Counted from the stretch's first letter, positions 1-12,140 are shown. The stretch: DNA of 64,000 bases from Megamerina dolium (GCA_963854835.1 OY978529.1:40358055-40422054); one strand, 5' to 3'. Numbers and translations: made by a program. The notes: a model not told the origin generated them from the sequence alone.

Positions 1-250
1 GAGTTTAGGAAATTTCTTTATCACACTCAGTTGCGATAAAAAATTTCTGTTATATTCCCAGTTTTTGTGGAAATTTAGTTCATCATTGTCTCAAGCGTAG
101 TTTCCGAGATCACTTCAAGTCATTTTCCCATAAAGAATTGTAGAAAGGGGAAAAAATTGCTCTATCGTACCCCAGTTTCTCGGAAAATTTGTGAGTCAAA
201 TTCTCGGTTTTTGAGAAACATGGCGCTATAAATTAGTACCTCATCATTTT

Positions 251-768
251 GGGTCTTTTTACCTCACCATAGCCAATAGAAGATGGCGGGATGAGAGCTC
301 TTGTGCTACTACTAGGAAAGTCTGACCAATTCTTGACAATAGACGAACTCGTTCACTGTTGTCAATGAGTAGGAAAACTATCAGTAATGTAGTCGCCGTA
401 CTCACGGGCCACTGGCTTGTAGGTAGGCATGCTGCAAGACTTGGTTTACCGGCCAACGATTTTTGTCGCAGCTATCAGGACGAGGAAGAGGAGAAAAGTG
501 TTCACCACTTTCTCTGTAGATGCCCCGCCTTGGCACGCAGAAGTCACACTCTACTGGGGAGTGCCTTTTTTTTTTTACAGATACCACTGAGCTTGCACCC
601 ACGGATATCAGGGACATTGCTCTATTCATTAGGAAATCCCAATAGCTCCGCTTAACAGAGGAGAAAGGATAGTAAGCATCAGTGATGCATGGTAAAACAA
701 TGGGCCCATTTTTTGGGCCTAATTGCGCCCCTCTTTAGGGTTGCGGCCGCATAACCTAACCTAACCCT
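251..768 (+). mobile_element. 5'-truncated I-clade non-LTR retrotransposon 3' end
   Basis: The insert interrupts a 161-bp tandem monomer. It encodes the C-terminal tail of a non-LTR reverse transcriptase polyprotein, followed by a short 3' untranslated region rich in GGGCC/GGCC words. It ends in CCTAA-like units (about 750-766). Only about 0.5 kb of an element normally several kilobases long is present, the usual result of incomplete target-primed reverse transcription. I could not define an unambiguous target-site duplication. The clade assignment rests on the C-terminal protein tail alone. Confidence 0.7.
272..655 (+). pseudogene. I-clade retrotransposon ORF2 C-terminus, broken
   Basis: Reading in the frame of 359-655 and extending upstream gives the tail expected after the RNase H domain of I-clade elements: an RRW.DE segment, R.TRSLLSMSR, the hallmark LTGHWLVGRHAARLGL (about 404-451), and a zinc-knuckle-like C-terminal motif ending HHFLCRCPALARR. 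The first knuckle cysteine appears replaced by tyrosine (CRSY). The frame carries an in-frame TGA at 323-325, where related elements have tryptophan (TGG). There is no start codon and no endonuclease or reverse transcriptase domain. The copy is dead. Confidence 0.65.
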
Positions 769-1324
769 GAGTGTTGTTTTCGAAATCACTTCAATTTAAT
801 TCTATGAAAGTTTTTCTCTAAAAAATGGTACCGTTTAAGAAATTGGAGAACAAGATGTCATCATTTAGTACACCATCATTTACGATGTAGTTTCAGAGAT
901 TATGTTCAGATATTTTTTTGATTTTATCATTAGAAAGTGGTTTCGTTGGCAAAATTGATGCATCACAGCTTGTTTCGGGGACATTTTGAGAGTCAAAATT
1001 TCGAATTTTGCATAACGGCTTTATAATTTTGTACATCATCATTTGAGATGTAATTTCTGAGATCTTTTCGTTATTCGTACAGAATTTTTTGTCGTAGAAA
1101 GTGGTAGCGTTTGGAACATGGCTTTATCACAACTTATTTCGGGGAACGTTTGCGGGTTACATTCTCAGTCTTCGAGGAACATGGCATTATAACGCTGGCG
1201 GACTAGCTGAAGGGAATTTTACCTGAAACTCGGGATGGTTTTCGGTATGAATGTGGTAGACGAATTGCGGCACCACAATCTGGACTTATGTCATACTCGA
1301 TTCAATCTAATCTAAGCTTTAACT

Positions 1325-1625
1325 TCTCGGAGGAAATTTTCTCCAAAACGGGGATGTTATAGAAAAAATTTCCTATATTGTATTGTGTTCTATGGAAAAA
1401 TTCATGTAGTTTCTCGTAGCACTTGAAGTCGGTCCGATGGGTAGTGTTTTTCGTAGAAAATTTTCTCCAAAACGGGGATGTTATAGAAAAATTTCCTAAA
1501 CTGTATTGTGTTCAATGGAAAAATTATTGTAGTTTCTCGTTGCACTTGAAGTAGGTTCCATGGGAATTGTCTTTCGAAGAAAATTTTCTCCAAAACTGGA
1601 CATTAGAGAATAATTTCCTAAAACA
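1325..1625. repeat. ~124-bp tandem repeat, about 2.4 copies
   Basis: The string CTCCAAAACG and its flanks recur at 1341, 1465 and 1588, giving periods of 124 and 123 bp. Each unit contains 'TAGAAAAA.TTTCCTA', 'TGTATTGTGTTC.ATGGAAAAATT' and 'TGTAGTTTCTCGT.GCACTTGAAGT'. The third unit is partial. The repeat is separate in sequence from the 161-bp array just upstream, although both share an A/T-rich 'TTTCTCG' flavour. No coding potential is visible. Confidence 0.75.
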
Positions 1626-1819
1626 GAATGATATCAACATTTCACTATGACGTCCTTTTTAAATTATCCCATTTTTTCGATTTATGGCTCCCAATGCTTC
1701 GTTGTATGGCCCAAATAATGTGCGGAGGGGCGCTGTACTTTTATGACACCTATCTAAGCCGTATAGCGAGGTATGGGTATTTTGCTATGCTCTTAGGTGG
1801 GTGTATTGCATTATTATCA

Positions 1820-2048
1820 AATTCATTAATGTGGAAAATAATTGATTCGTTTCACGGCCAACCATAAAATAAGGTATGTGTGTTGTACTTTCTGTTAGGC
1901 CGGTATACTGCGCAAATGTCAAATGTGTTAATGTCGAAAATAATTAATTCGTTTCACGGTCAACTATTATGGAACGTCATCAATGTACTGCAAAAATGTC
2001 AAATAAATTAATATCGAAAATAATCTATTCGTTATATGGCTTTCTAAA
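1820..2048. repeat. imperfect short tandem repeat, three copies
   Basis: Three copies of a block reading TTAAT(G/A)T.GAAAATAAT..ATTCGTT...GG occur at 1826, 1928 and 2008. The spacings of 102 and 80 bp suggest an indel in one unit. The last two copies also share a CAAA(T/A)ATGTCAAAT lead. The small open frame at 1628-1867 runs into this repeat and is probably not a gene. Confidence 0.5.
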
Positions 2049-2189
2049 TAAAGTATAAAAACGTAATAATGTTAGGTACAAATTCTCGCAGCAGTGGAAC
2101 TACCGGAGTTACGGTAGAAATAAATAAAAGAATGCTAAGTTAATGCCATTTTATCCCTCTTAAAAAAAAAAATAGATATGTGGCACTTA

Positions 2190-2525
2190 AAGCCCCAAAG
2201 GTCTCATTGGCCGAGCTTCTCTTCTATTACTGTTGTGCGTCTTAAATTTTGGACAGTATTAGAATGGACCTACTTATTTTAGCCGGTTCCGAACGGCAGA
2301 ACACTTGTGACATCACTTTTTCTGAGCTTTGTCACAGAGTTCTTTTTAGAAGCTTTTTCATGGCAAGTTGTTACTGTCGGAAGAATTGCCAATTGCTTGC
2401 CGACAGGTGGGTACCATTCGAAAGAAAAATCTTTTCGATATAATATTTGTTATGCATCAGCCGGGTATTGAACCACGACCTACAGATCAAAAGGCGAACA
2501 CACTAACCACTGAGCTACGACATCC
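2190..2525 (-). mobile_element. tRNA-derived SINE (copy A)
   Basis: On the minus strand the element begins with a tRNA-like head. The A box reads TAGCTCAGTGGTTA (complement of 2504-2517) and the B box GTGGTTCAATACCC (complement of 2463-2476). A body of about 270 bp follows that is shared with the copy at 30465-30833, including 'GGCAATT.TTCCGACAGTAACAA' and 'AAGTGATGTCACAAG'. The anticodon-loop equivalent resembles a tRNA-Arg-like loop, which is tentative. The tRNA head is too diverged to fold as a functional tRNA. On the + strand, ACCTAACCTAA lies just beyond the head at 2532-2542. Confidence 0.75.
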
Positions 2526-2543
2526 CTCTTACCTAACCTAATT

Positions 2544-3612
2544 TTCAAACTTTCCAACTCTAACGGGATTTCTAAACTAAAACTATCACACAATGTATGC
2601 CATTAGCTCGGATTTGTTTTGTTTTTTTTTTGATTTTCTAACTTTCTTTCCACTGATACGCTATTTTCCGTTCTTCAATAGAGTAGATTTATCACGCATA
2701 ACAACAAGATTGTATGAACAATGTGTAAGTTATTTAATACAAATTAAATTTCACTTCAGACCATATGTGGTAAAATTTCATTAATGATAATTCATTCATT
2801 GCCCAACCGCTTTATGTATATATAAATTCATATAATAACAATCAATCATCAATGAATCTGTTGAATTGGAAACATTTTTGCACATCGTAACAATTGTAGC
2901 AACATGTTGTCTTATATTCAATGTTTTTTTTGTTTTGTTTCTTTCTCATCAATTGACTATTTCTATTATTTTCTACTTGTAAATTTAAACAAATTGCTTT
3001 TATCGATTTAACTCAGACCTACTGAAAGTGAATGATGTTTTCGATTTGGTTTAACGTTTATCTATTCATATAATTTTCTTTGGCATTTCATTCGAAATTT
3101 ATCGGCATGCAAATGAAGAAGAAAATATAATAAAAATAACGTATAAAAAACAAAAAAAAAAAAAAACAAAAAACACAAATTTACTGAACAAATTCTTCCC
3201 ACTATATACGAATCGATTTGAAACAAAATAAATTTGATTTGCTTACATTTTTACCACCACCATCGACACCATCATCATTATTAGCCACGATGTATATTCT
3301 TGCGGTTTCTATTGCGTTGGTATGGTTCTATAGGTTGATTTATTCTAATTATGTTGGCAAATGATTTTGAATTGCATATACCAAAAATATATGATGTTAC
3401 GCATACGCCCAAGTACACATGAATAAACATCACACAATCACCGACCGACATCCGGCAGTTAGGTATGTGGCAGTTTTAGTGCAAAATTTAATAGGTAAAT
3501 AAATGTGCTAGTTGAAAGCATGTATACGATAATAGTAGGTCGTGATTATGATTGCATTGTGGCTATTGTATGGTACAATAGTCAGAATCAAGTTTTTCGA
3601 TTATTGAGTTTA
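2544..3612. other. AT-rich non-coding DNA
   Basis: This stretch holds A/T-rich sequence with a poly-A-rich tract near 3148-3175 and small ATC/CCA runs near 3255-3280. The open frame at 2593-2784 is short, composed of A/T-driven codons and has no recognisable motif. No gene, RNA or defined repeat is supported. Confidence 0.5.
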
Positions 3613-3614
3613 TA

Positions 3615-4771
3615 CAGGGTGATTTTTTAGGAACTTTCTTTTTGGCAACACTGTTTTTGGCAGCTCAACAGTTTTCGTGTAACATGTTACTGTCAAACAT
3701 GTTCACTTTGGTCTATAATTTAACCACGAATCGACTTACAAACGAACAACGCTTCGCTTGCAGATTATTGAATTTTATTATCAAAATACATGCTCGTTTA
3801 AGAAAGTACATCGTGCGAACAGAAAAAATATCGCAGCTGTATCCGACAGTGTTGTTGATGACCGTGATTTATCGATTCGGCACCGTCCGCAGCAATTGGG
3901 CCTCTGTTACTTCACTACGTGGAAAAATTTGAGGAAGGATTTGGGGGTAAACCTTTTAAAATACAGCTGGTGTAAGAATTGAAGCCACACGATCTACCAC
4001 AGCGACTAACTTGTGGTGAATGGGCGCTGGCAAAGTTGGATGAAGATTCACTTTTTATGGGAAAATTGTGTTCAGCGACAAAGCTCATTTCTGGTTGAAT
4101 AGATAAGTGAACAATCAAAATTGCCGTATTTGGTCTGAAGAGCAGCCAGAAGCCAGAAGCATTGCAAGAACCGCCAATGCATACTGAAAAATGCACTGCT
4201 TGGTGTGGATTATGGGCCGGTGGCATCATTGGACTGTACTTTTTCAAAGACGTCGAAGGCAGGAACGTTACTGTGAATGGCAAGCACTGCCGTGCGATGA
4301 TTACTTTTTTTTGCTCAAACTGGAAGAGCTGGACTTGGCTGACATGTGGTTTCAACAAGACGGTGCCACATGCCACACAGCACCCGAAATAATAGCCCAA
4401 TTGTTAGGTGAGTTCGGTGAACAGTTTATTTCACGTTTGGGGCAGGTCAATTGGCCGCATAGATCGTGCGATTTAACGCCTTTAGACTATTTTTTGTGGG
4501 GCTATATTAAGGCTTATGTCTATAGCGACAAGCCTGCAACGGTTGACACACTGGATGCCAATATTGAAGAATTTATTCGTGAGAGTATGCTAAAATTGGA
4601 CCCAGGGTATGAACCATTTAAGGCGCAGCCGCGGTTAACATTTACATGAAGGCATCTTTAAACATTGAATTATATAGATCGTTCTATCGATTCAAATAAA
4701 GATTTCAGACATTTCTCTAAATTGTATGTGCTTTTTTAATCAAATCCGAAGGCTATTAAAAAATCACCCTG
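3615..4771 (+). mobile_element. rosa-like (DD41D) Tc1/mariner transposon, decayed
   Basis: The element is bounded by TA dinucleotides (3613-3614 and 4772-4773), as expected for Tc1/mariner insertion. It has terminal inverted repeats reading CAGGGTGATTTTTTA at the left and its complement at the right. At 1157 bp it is slightly short of about 1.3 kb. Comparison with the copy at 24809-25409 shows that about 130 bp of the N-terminal coding region is missing near 3800-3815, and about 20 bp near 4587. A polyadenylation-like AATAAA lies at about 4696. The group assignment comes from transposase spacing and is from memory. Confidence 0.85.
3725..4649 (+). pseudogene. rosa-like mariner transposase, frameshifted
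   Basis: The start codon equivalent is ACG at 3725 rather than ATG, as seen by comparison with ATG at 24920 in the sister copy. A 5-6 bp insertion near 3750 shifts frame right after the NRLTNEQR segment. The three catalytic aspartates survive but lie in different frames: FSDKAHFWLN near 4070-4100, MWFQQDGATCHTA near 4340-4380, and DLTPLDYFLWGY near 4470-4506. Counting from the QQD aspartate to the LDY aspartate leaves 41 residues between them. That matches DD41D rather than the DD34D of typical mariner. The minus-strand open frame at 3915-4400 is the antisense shadow of this coding region. Confidence 0.8.
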
Positions 4772-4773
4772 TA

Positions 4774-5880
4774 TTTGTAATACTATGCGACAAAAAAATG
4801 TTATAGCTATCAGAGTGGCTGAAGTACTCCAAAGTATAGTCCTTAAATCTGTTATAGCCCTTAACGTTAAAATTCTGAAAATTTATCATACTCACATGCG
4901 AATTTTTTTCATTAGAAATAGAGTTTTTAATATACTGGGAAGGTTCACAAAGGGTTAACTTGTTCCAAATATATATAGCTCATCAAAAATTTACTACGGC
5001 TTACAAAACATGAAAAACGCATAAGCTTGGTTTTAGAATGACCAAGACCAAAAACTGAAACATTTTACCAAAACGAAATGAATCTTTTTATAGAAAAAAT
5101 GTATATCTTGAATATTTCATCCCAATTTGTTTTTTGTGTTGCTCTCAATTTGTGGCACAATGTAATTTGCTTTATTCGATAAACAAAAAATATTGAGTTA
5201 ATTTCACGCATATTGCCTTCTATGTAAGCTTTTATGGATGTGCTTCTGTCCAGGCTATATTGAAAGTTTGTTTTAGTAATTTAATACTTACGAACACTTC
5301 AATATATGTGTTATACTAACATATACTATACTATGTACTATATATAGTAGCTTTATATATGTATCGTACAAAAGAAAAAACTACCAAAATTAGTGTACTG
5401 TTTATTTTTATCACAGTCTTTCTATACAAGAGTGTATGTTACTTGCTTGATTGTTTACGCATAATTTGTTATAAAACTAATTGATTTAAATATATTATAT
5501 ATTATTTTTGTAATCTTTTGTTTCAACAAAAAAGGATACAAAATTCTGCTTGTCTTTAAACAATAAATATTGTTACCTACATTTGCTAATTGATGTTGAA
5601 GAATTTAACACATAATTGTATTAGAAGGTTCATATAGGACCGACCCTAAAACATAGCTGAATAAATTGAATATCCTGTTGTCATGAGTGAAATGTATTCA
5701 TTAATGAAGTAGATACAGGGTTAATATGTTCCAAGTGCTATAAGCGCATATGGAAAATGTCCCCCAAAACTGAGAAAAAATCAAAATATCTCAAAATATG
5801 TTTTAGCTTTCAATACTAAATCTTAATTCTTTTAGGTCATTTAGATTTTTATATCACTATTGGTTTTCCATCAGATAGAT
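4774..5880. other. AT-rich non-coding DNA
   Basis: No gene is visible. Two short passages share an 'AGGGTTAA..TGTTCCAA' phrase (about 4952-4970 and 5718-5736), which may be remnants of an old dispersed repeat. The rest is A/T-rich with TATA-like runs near 5325-5365. Confidence 0.4.
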
Positions 5881-5883
5881 CCG

Positions 5884-6335
5884 CTAAAATCTTAATCTAC
5901 CGCAATCTGATTGCACCGGTGCTAACATATGCCAACGAAACTTGGACAGTGAGCAAAACTGAAGAAAACAAATTAAACATCTTCGAACAAAGGTACTGCG
6001 CAGAATTTTCAGAGCTGTTTGCGATGATGGTGTATGGAGAAAGCGGTTTAACTACGAACTACAAACTTTGTATAGACCCGCCGACATTGTAACAACAATT
6101 AAATTGAACAGACTAAGATGAGCCAGCCATATTATAAGGAGTGAAGACAACTATCCACCTAAACAAATTCTACTGGGCAGAAGCCGAAATAACAGAACCA
6201 GAAGGAGACCTAAACTTAGATGGATAGATGGTGTGGACCAGGACGCTGAAACTCTTGGACTACGATGCTGAAGAATTCAAACGAGAGACAAAATTAACTG
6301 GAAGCATAAATTACAGCAAGCGAAGACCCGCACCT
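5884..6335 (+). mobile_element. RTE-type non-LTR retrotransposon tail, family 1
   Basis: A broken reading frame encodes the C-terminal end of an endonuclease-reverse transcriptase. It reads LIAPVLTYANETWT (about 5905-5950) and FEQRYC, then after frame changes RSEDNYPP and GRSRNNRTRRRPKLRWIDGV (about 6176-6238). This order (thumb-like W(T/A)G...H...R, basic GRxRRxRP, then RW.DGV) is typical of RTE-clade ORFs. At least two frameshifts and stops are present, and everything upstream is lost. It differs from the other RTE copies in this window (16365, 20383, 32872), so it represents a second family. Confidence 0.65.
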
Positions 6336-6419
6336 TTTCTCTTCTTTCTCCACATTTTATGCGTATTATCCAGAAAATACCCATATGAATAATGCCTTTG
6401 AATAGTATATTAGAAACTA

Positions 6420-6740
6420 AAGAACAAATACTTAAAAATCGATCATAATTAATTTTTGTCTAGTTTCGATAGAGTTTCGATAAGCTCTTAGAGAAGCTTC
6501 TATTCATTCTATTACTTTCATTTCCAAACGTCAAAAAGACCATATGACAGTTATAACTTGCAGCAAGAACTTTTAAACTTCGTTATAGTTTCGATAAAGC
6601 TGCGATATAAACATAGAAAGTCTATTTCAAAGGTAATTGATTTAATTTTGTGGTTAGCTTCGATAAGGCCTTAAGATAACTTCATTTCATGGCTTTTATT
6701 GCAAAGCCTTCAAAAGGCCTTCTAACAACTGTTTGCTAAG
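6420..6740. repeat. weak tandem repeat around TTTCGATAA
   Basis: Phrases of the type 'AGTTTCGATAA.GC' recur near 6472, 6587 and 6655. Each is followed by an A/T-rich segment with 'CTT.A.A....TTC.ATTTCATT'. The units are strongly diverged, with spacing of 70 to 115 bp. I see no coding content. Confidence 0.35.
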
Positions 6741-9480
6741 GTTCATACTGGGTAAAATTCATTGAAATTTTGTAAAAAAAAATTATCAATTCATTTTGAA
6801 TACCCATTTATATTTGAATGATTTGATTGATTTAAAAATTTTGGTGAGGTTTAGTTAAAAAAAAAATGGGGGTTCTTAGGAAAATTAAAACATTATTCAA
6901 TATAAGTGACAATAAACAAGAAAAGCCTATGGAAATCTATGCCTGCAACATTCTTTTTTTCTTCTTCTTTCGTTGCATGCCAGTCCTCGGTGAAGCAGTG
7001 CTTCCGCAACATTATATTTTGATAGATTGAAAATTACTCCAATATTGTCCATTTTGAAAGTGTATGTTTATTTTAGAGATTAAAAGTGCCAAAGTTTTAG
7101 TCACAATGGTTAAATATCACCCCATGTTTTTAGATGGACTACTTCGGAAGTAGGCTAGTAGTACTCTACACTGATGGTTACTAGGCCACACCAATGACAA
7201 AACATATTGGAGAGTACTTTTAAGCTAATAGTAGATGAAGTTCCAAGGCTAATTTCGAATATTTAATCACAATCTTATGAGGAACTCAACATTTTATTTA
7301 GCTGAATATTTTCTCATGTAAATAATTAGAGTTCATGGTTTACATTGAACATTGGCCTTTAAATTGTGAGGGTACCTCAAGAGTCAGACTCTGATATTTT
7401 TAAGACCAAGATCAAATAAACGACTCTTAAGAGTAGAAGTCGCAAGAAGCATAAATATTTATAATTACAAAATTTAGTGGCCCTTAAAGTTTTTTTTTAA
7501 ATAAATTTAATAAATTTTGCAAACAATTATATGCAATTATTTGAATATGCAAGAAAACTAAAATGCATTACACATATACGGAAAAATACAAACACAATGA
7601 AACTATAAAATATATAGTTGAAAACTTCCTTAGTTGACAATTGCAAATATACTGGTAGCAACATAGTTGCAATTTATGAATGCTAGTGTGGAAAAGGAAA
7701 CAACAACAAACAAAACCATATAGCAACCAAGATGAATAACAACACAACAATCACTACTATTAATAATGATCTTGATGAAGAAATAAACTTTTAATTACAT
7801 TTACATACAAAAGGTACTCTACACATGGTAGAGAAATGTTCACATAAAATTGCATTTACTTGCTCCAATTACTTCATTGCTATTACATGTAGATATGTGC
7901 TAGTAGCTGTGGATCTAATATTTAAATAGCATTTATAGGTACAAATACACATATGGATGTACAATTTTACAGTCTCTCTCTTCAAAATTTCATTAAATTT
8001 TCATGTCTTCAGTTAGCTTTATTTCATTTGTTTACTTATTTAACGTATTTTGTTCACTTTGTGAAATACTTGAATGTAGTACATACACGCAGTATATAAT
8101 GCAATTGTATTACTATTACCACCTTGCGATTCATTGTACTCGTATGTATGTACTACTCGTATCTACTTCTCATCCAATATTTCTTAAGCGTCTCTTTGTC
8201 ATCGTCATCACTTTGTTTCTTAGTTATCATACCGACTCTGTACTCGTATTTGCTATCGTTGGTGCTGTTTATTATCTTTGTACTTTTTAATTACATTTCA
8301 AAGTGAAAGTTAAATAAAGTGACAGTTGTACTTTCTTCAACAATCAACAGCAACAATACGTTCACACAATACATTACGAGTAAGATAAGTAAATAGTAAG
8401 TAAAGGGTGTCATTTAGAGTGATGGTATTTTCGCATTAATGTAAAAACCCCCAAGAAAGAAGAAAGATAGCGCAAATTGATGTGAATTTTTGTTAATCCC
8501 TGTTGAAAACTCTTCAAAAACACCCTCTCGATTTAGTACACACACACACACACACACACACATAGGTACATTAGTCTATACGAATATGAAAAGTTAGTAC
8601 CTAATATAAATATATGCAATATCAAAATTTTATGCCTCTGGCCTTTATTTTTATGTTTTTTTTTTTTTTTTTTGCTCTTCAAGCCATACATTTTGTCATT
8701 CACATCAAAAAGCGCATACCTACTATAGACGAATACGACGAGAAAGAATTTTTGATCATTTAATGTATCTACTTATTAAAAATCCAATTAGTTATATTGA
8801 AATTGGTTAAGTAACTCTTAAAATAACTTTTCATTTCATTAACTCCCAACAGCGACAAGAAAAAATGAAAAATGCGACAAATAATATAAAAAGAGCTATA
8901 AAATGTTAATTCTCTGACATAATCAAATTTGCACGCGAGAGTACCCCTAAAAGCTTATTTATAATACAATTTAACTTGAGAGTATATGTAGAATCATATT
9001 TAGGTATCCATTAATATATAAGGTACGGGTATATAAATTTGCATTTCAATTATTGAAAATTACTTTTAAATGCATAATTTCCTTTCGCTGTGAATTCATA
9101 ATCGCTAAAGTTTTTCTTTTCACACCTTCCAATATTCATTTGTACGAGTATTAAACTCGTAGTATTGAAATTGTTATTCTAACACTGTCACTTTATATAA
9201 ATTATATGCTACGAGTGAATGTCCCTTGATTATAGGGATATTCTAATACAATTTATTGTCTATATTATACACACAAGGCTACGGGAGAGAAGAGGGCGAC
9301 GATTTTTGTCGTCGCTTTGAAACATATTCATAAATTTTATATGCACAGATATGTATATGTAGGCATGGTATGAGAATCTTCACAAACAATTCGAAGATAG
9401 AAAGTTAAATTCAGTATTATTGCTGCGAAATAGTGAATAGTGAATTTAATAAAACCATGTAGCTGAATTTATGAATAATT
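6741..9480. other. AT-rich non-coding DNA with microsatellites
   Basis: There is no convincing gene in this stretch. It holds a (CA)n run at 8538-8562 and a T run near 8657-8672. Open frames at 8003-8290 and 8124-8306 overlap each other in different frames with hydrophobic A/T-driven composition and are judged spurious. CTCGTA/TACGAG words of the kind common in fly intergenic DNA are frequent. Confidence 0.45.
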
Positions 9481-9484
9481 GGTG

Positions 9485-10905
9485 TAATCGATTGAAAACA
9501 ACGCCTACTTCCATATAAATTATACTTTCGAACATAAGTTTTCTGGCTTTGCAATTGTAAATATAAAGCTATCTAACTGAAACTCTGTGCGTACGAGTAT
9601 TTTTATCAACATATTAATAAGTTCAAAAATGGTAGTAATCGTATTGAAACAACGCCTACTTTCCATACAAATTATGCTTTCGAACATATGTTTTCATGGC
9701 TTTGTGATTGTAAATATAAAGCTATCTAACTGAAACTCTGTGCGTACGAGTATTTTTATCAACATATTAATGAGTTCAAAAATGGTAGTAATCGTATGGA
9801 AACAACGCCTACTTTCCATACAAATTATGCTTTCGAACATATGTTTTCACGGCTTTGCGATTGTAAATATAAAGCTATCTATCTGAAACTCTGTGCGTAC
9901 GGGTATTTTTATCAACATATTAATGAGTTCAAAAATGGTAGTAATCGTATGGAAACAACGCCTACTTCCCATACAAATTATGCTTTCGAACATATGTTTT
10001 CATGGCTTTGTGATTGTAAATATAAAGCTATCTAACTGAAACTCTGTGCGTACGAGTATTTTTATCAACATATTAATGAGTTCAAAAATGGTAGTAATCG
10101 TATGGAAACAACGCCTACTTTCCATACAAATTATGCTTTCGAACATATGTTTTCACGGCTTTGCGATTGTAAATATAAAGCTATCTAAGAGAGTAAGAGT
10201 ATTTTTAGCAACATAGTGGTAAGCTCAAAGATGGACATAATCGTATGAAGTACTCTCGTACTTTTCGTACAAAATGCACTTTCGAACATATATTTTTAGA
10301 TTTTTCGAATAAAAATATGCAGCTATCGACCTGAAATTCAGTACATAATATTTGTTGGACTAACGAATGAGTGAGCTTAAGAATGGACGTAATTGTATAA
10401 AAATAAAGCAAACTTGCAACACAAAATCTGTTTTTTAACATATGTTTTCAGACTTTTAGAACGTATATATGTAAAGTTAGCGGACTGAAAATTGGTAATT
10501 AAGAGTATTTTTTACCAATAAGTTAATAAGTTTAAAAATTTACATAATTGGATAGAAAATATGCCTACTTCCCATATAAAGCATGCTTTCGAACATATGT
10601 TTCGAGACTTTGTCAATGTAAATATATAGATAACAAGCTGAAATCTGCTTCGTAACAGTATTTTTACCAACTAAATTATGAGTTCCAAAATGGGCGTAAT
10701 CGAATGAAAGCCACAGCTACTTGCCATACAAAAATATGTTTTCGAACATATTTTTTGTGACTTTATGAACGTAAATGTAAACCTAATAAGCTTAAGCTCG
10801 GTACCTAAGTTTATTTTTTCCAACGAATATATGCGCTAAAAAATGAGCATAATCGGATGAAAGCCACAGCTACTTGCTATATGAAAATATGTTTTCGAAA
10901 ATGAG
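9485..10905 (+). repeat. 153-bp tandem array, family A (array 1)
   Basis: About nine to ten units follow the phrase ACGCCTACTT, at 9501, 9652, 9805, 9958 and 10111, giving spacings of 151, 153, 153 and 153 bp. More diverged units continue to about 10905. The unit carries TAATCG.ATG(G/A)AAAC, ACGCCTACTTTCCATACAAA, GCTTTCGAACATATGTTTTC, and GTAAATATAAAGCTATCTA..TGAAACT. Units between about 9640 and 10190 are nearly identical, so they were amplified or homogenised recently. The open frame at 9796-10035 is a translation of this repeat. Confidence 0.9.
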
Positions 10906-12140
10906 TATGTTGAGGAAAATTGTTGAATTGAACGCATTTTCTTTTCGGATTTTTTTAGCATTAATGGACTTGATGACTTTTAAACTTTTACTATGAATTT
11001 ATGTACTTTTCGAAAATAAAATATGATTTGTCAGCTTCGTTTTAAAGTTTTTAACCAAAATAACTTACGATAAAACAATTCGTGAAATGATGTACTGATA
11101 TTAACGTATTTATATAATGGCTCTTGCATTTGAATTCGCATATTTTATTGTATTATACCACACACTTCGTATTCACGTTAACATTCTGGATGGTACTTAC
11201 CTAAAATGAAAGAAACAGAAGAAAAATTAATACTAAAAATAATTGCATATTTAATATATTTAATAAAAATAGATACCTACATATGTATAAGTATTTGAAA
11301 AATTATTAAAAAAATTTTTTTAAATAAAGGAGTATTAAATCAAATTGTCGATATCACACATGGTTAACATATAATGTAGTAGATAAGTATCTAGGTACAA
11401 ATTGAATACATAACAATTAATAGATACTCATAAGCGAACAGACGTGAATATAATGAAAAGAGTAAAAGACAAGGAATAATAGTAAGAAAAACCAATTGTA
11501 ATTTTATTTGAAAATGCATAATAAATCACAGTACATACCTACATTCTTAAATGCTATGCCACATTACAACGTTATGAATTCAATGAAAATTGCAAACTCA
11601 AATTGCATATATGATATACAAATACACACACACACACTAAACCGAAAGTAATTGCTGCAATTCATAGCGGCGTGTATCAGTAGCATGGTCAGGCATACAA
11701 CCAGACAATAGTCAGACGAATACATACGTACCATGTATACGTACGTAGTTGGTAATAATAAGAAGAAGAACAACAACAACAACCAACCAACCAACTAATA
11801 GTCAAGGTAAACTTTGTTTGATTTACCTATGGCCAATAGGTAGATGGCCGTAGGTACGAATAAGCATATACCATCACAACACCACACTACATCACATCGC
11901 TTCACCGTGCCACATTGAAAATTACGAAGAATAGGAACTAATTTAAACTATTTTACTTGATGCCACACTATGTATGCGTATGAAAATTGTATTGTGTGGT
12001 AATGCTGCCAAACGTTTTCGTAATAAAATATCAATGTGTATACGTTCCCAACGGGAAGCGAAAAAAGATGATTTCCAAAATGTTCTCATAGGAAGTATAC
12101 ATGAAGCATATATAATCTGATAAGTAAGAAGTATAACTAA
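10906..12140. other. AT-rich non-coding DNA
   Basis: No gene or element is recognised. The open frame at 11564-11794 on the minus strand is low complexity, covering CAA/AAG repeats near 11755-11795 and a CA run near 11622-11636. A/T runs dominate. Confidence 0.4.

Larger units (their letters stand above)
81..1197. repeat. 161-bp tandem repeat array, split by a retrotransposon
   Basis: Diverged monomers begin with CATCATT at about 81, 242, 874 and 1035, which gives a spacing of 161 bp between neighbours not disturbed by insertion. Each full monomer carries the same landmarks in order: CATCATT, a 'TTTC(T/C)GAGATC' segment, 'TAGAAAG(T/G)GG', and 'GAACATGGC.TTATAA' at its end. The monomer that starts at 242 is interrupted after nine bases by an inserted element (251-768) and resumes at about 769; it is also shortened internally. 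The array looks like a short satellite remnant. Bases 1-80 look like the end of a further monomer. Confidence 0.7.

Noticed and set aside
3915..4400. 161-codon minus-strand frame
   Set aside because: Exact antisense of the rosa-like transposase coding region.
9796..10035. 79-codon frame with internal repetition
   Set aside because: It is the 153-bp family A unit translated across 1.5 copies, not a repeat protein.
9485..10905. CRISPR-like array
   Set aside because: Units are continuous 153-bp tandem repeats without unique spacers, in an insect genome.
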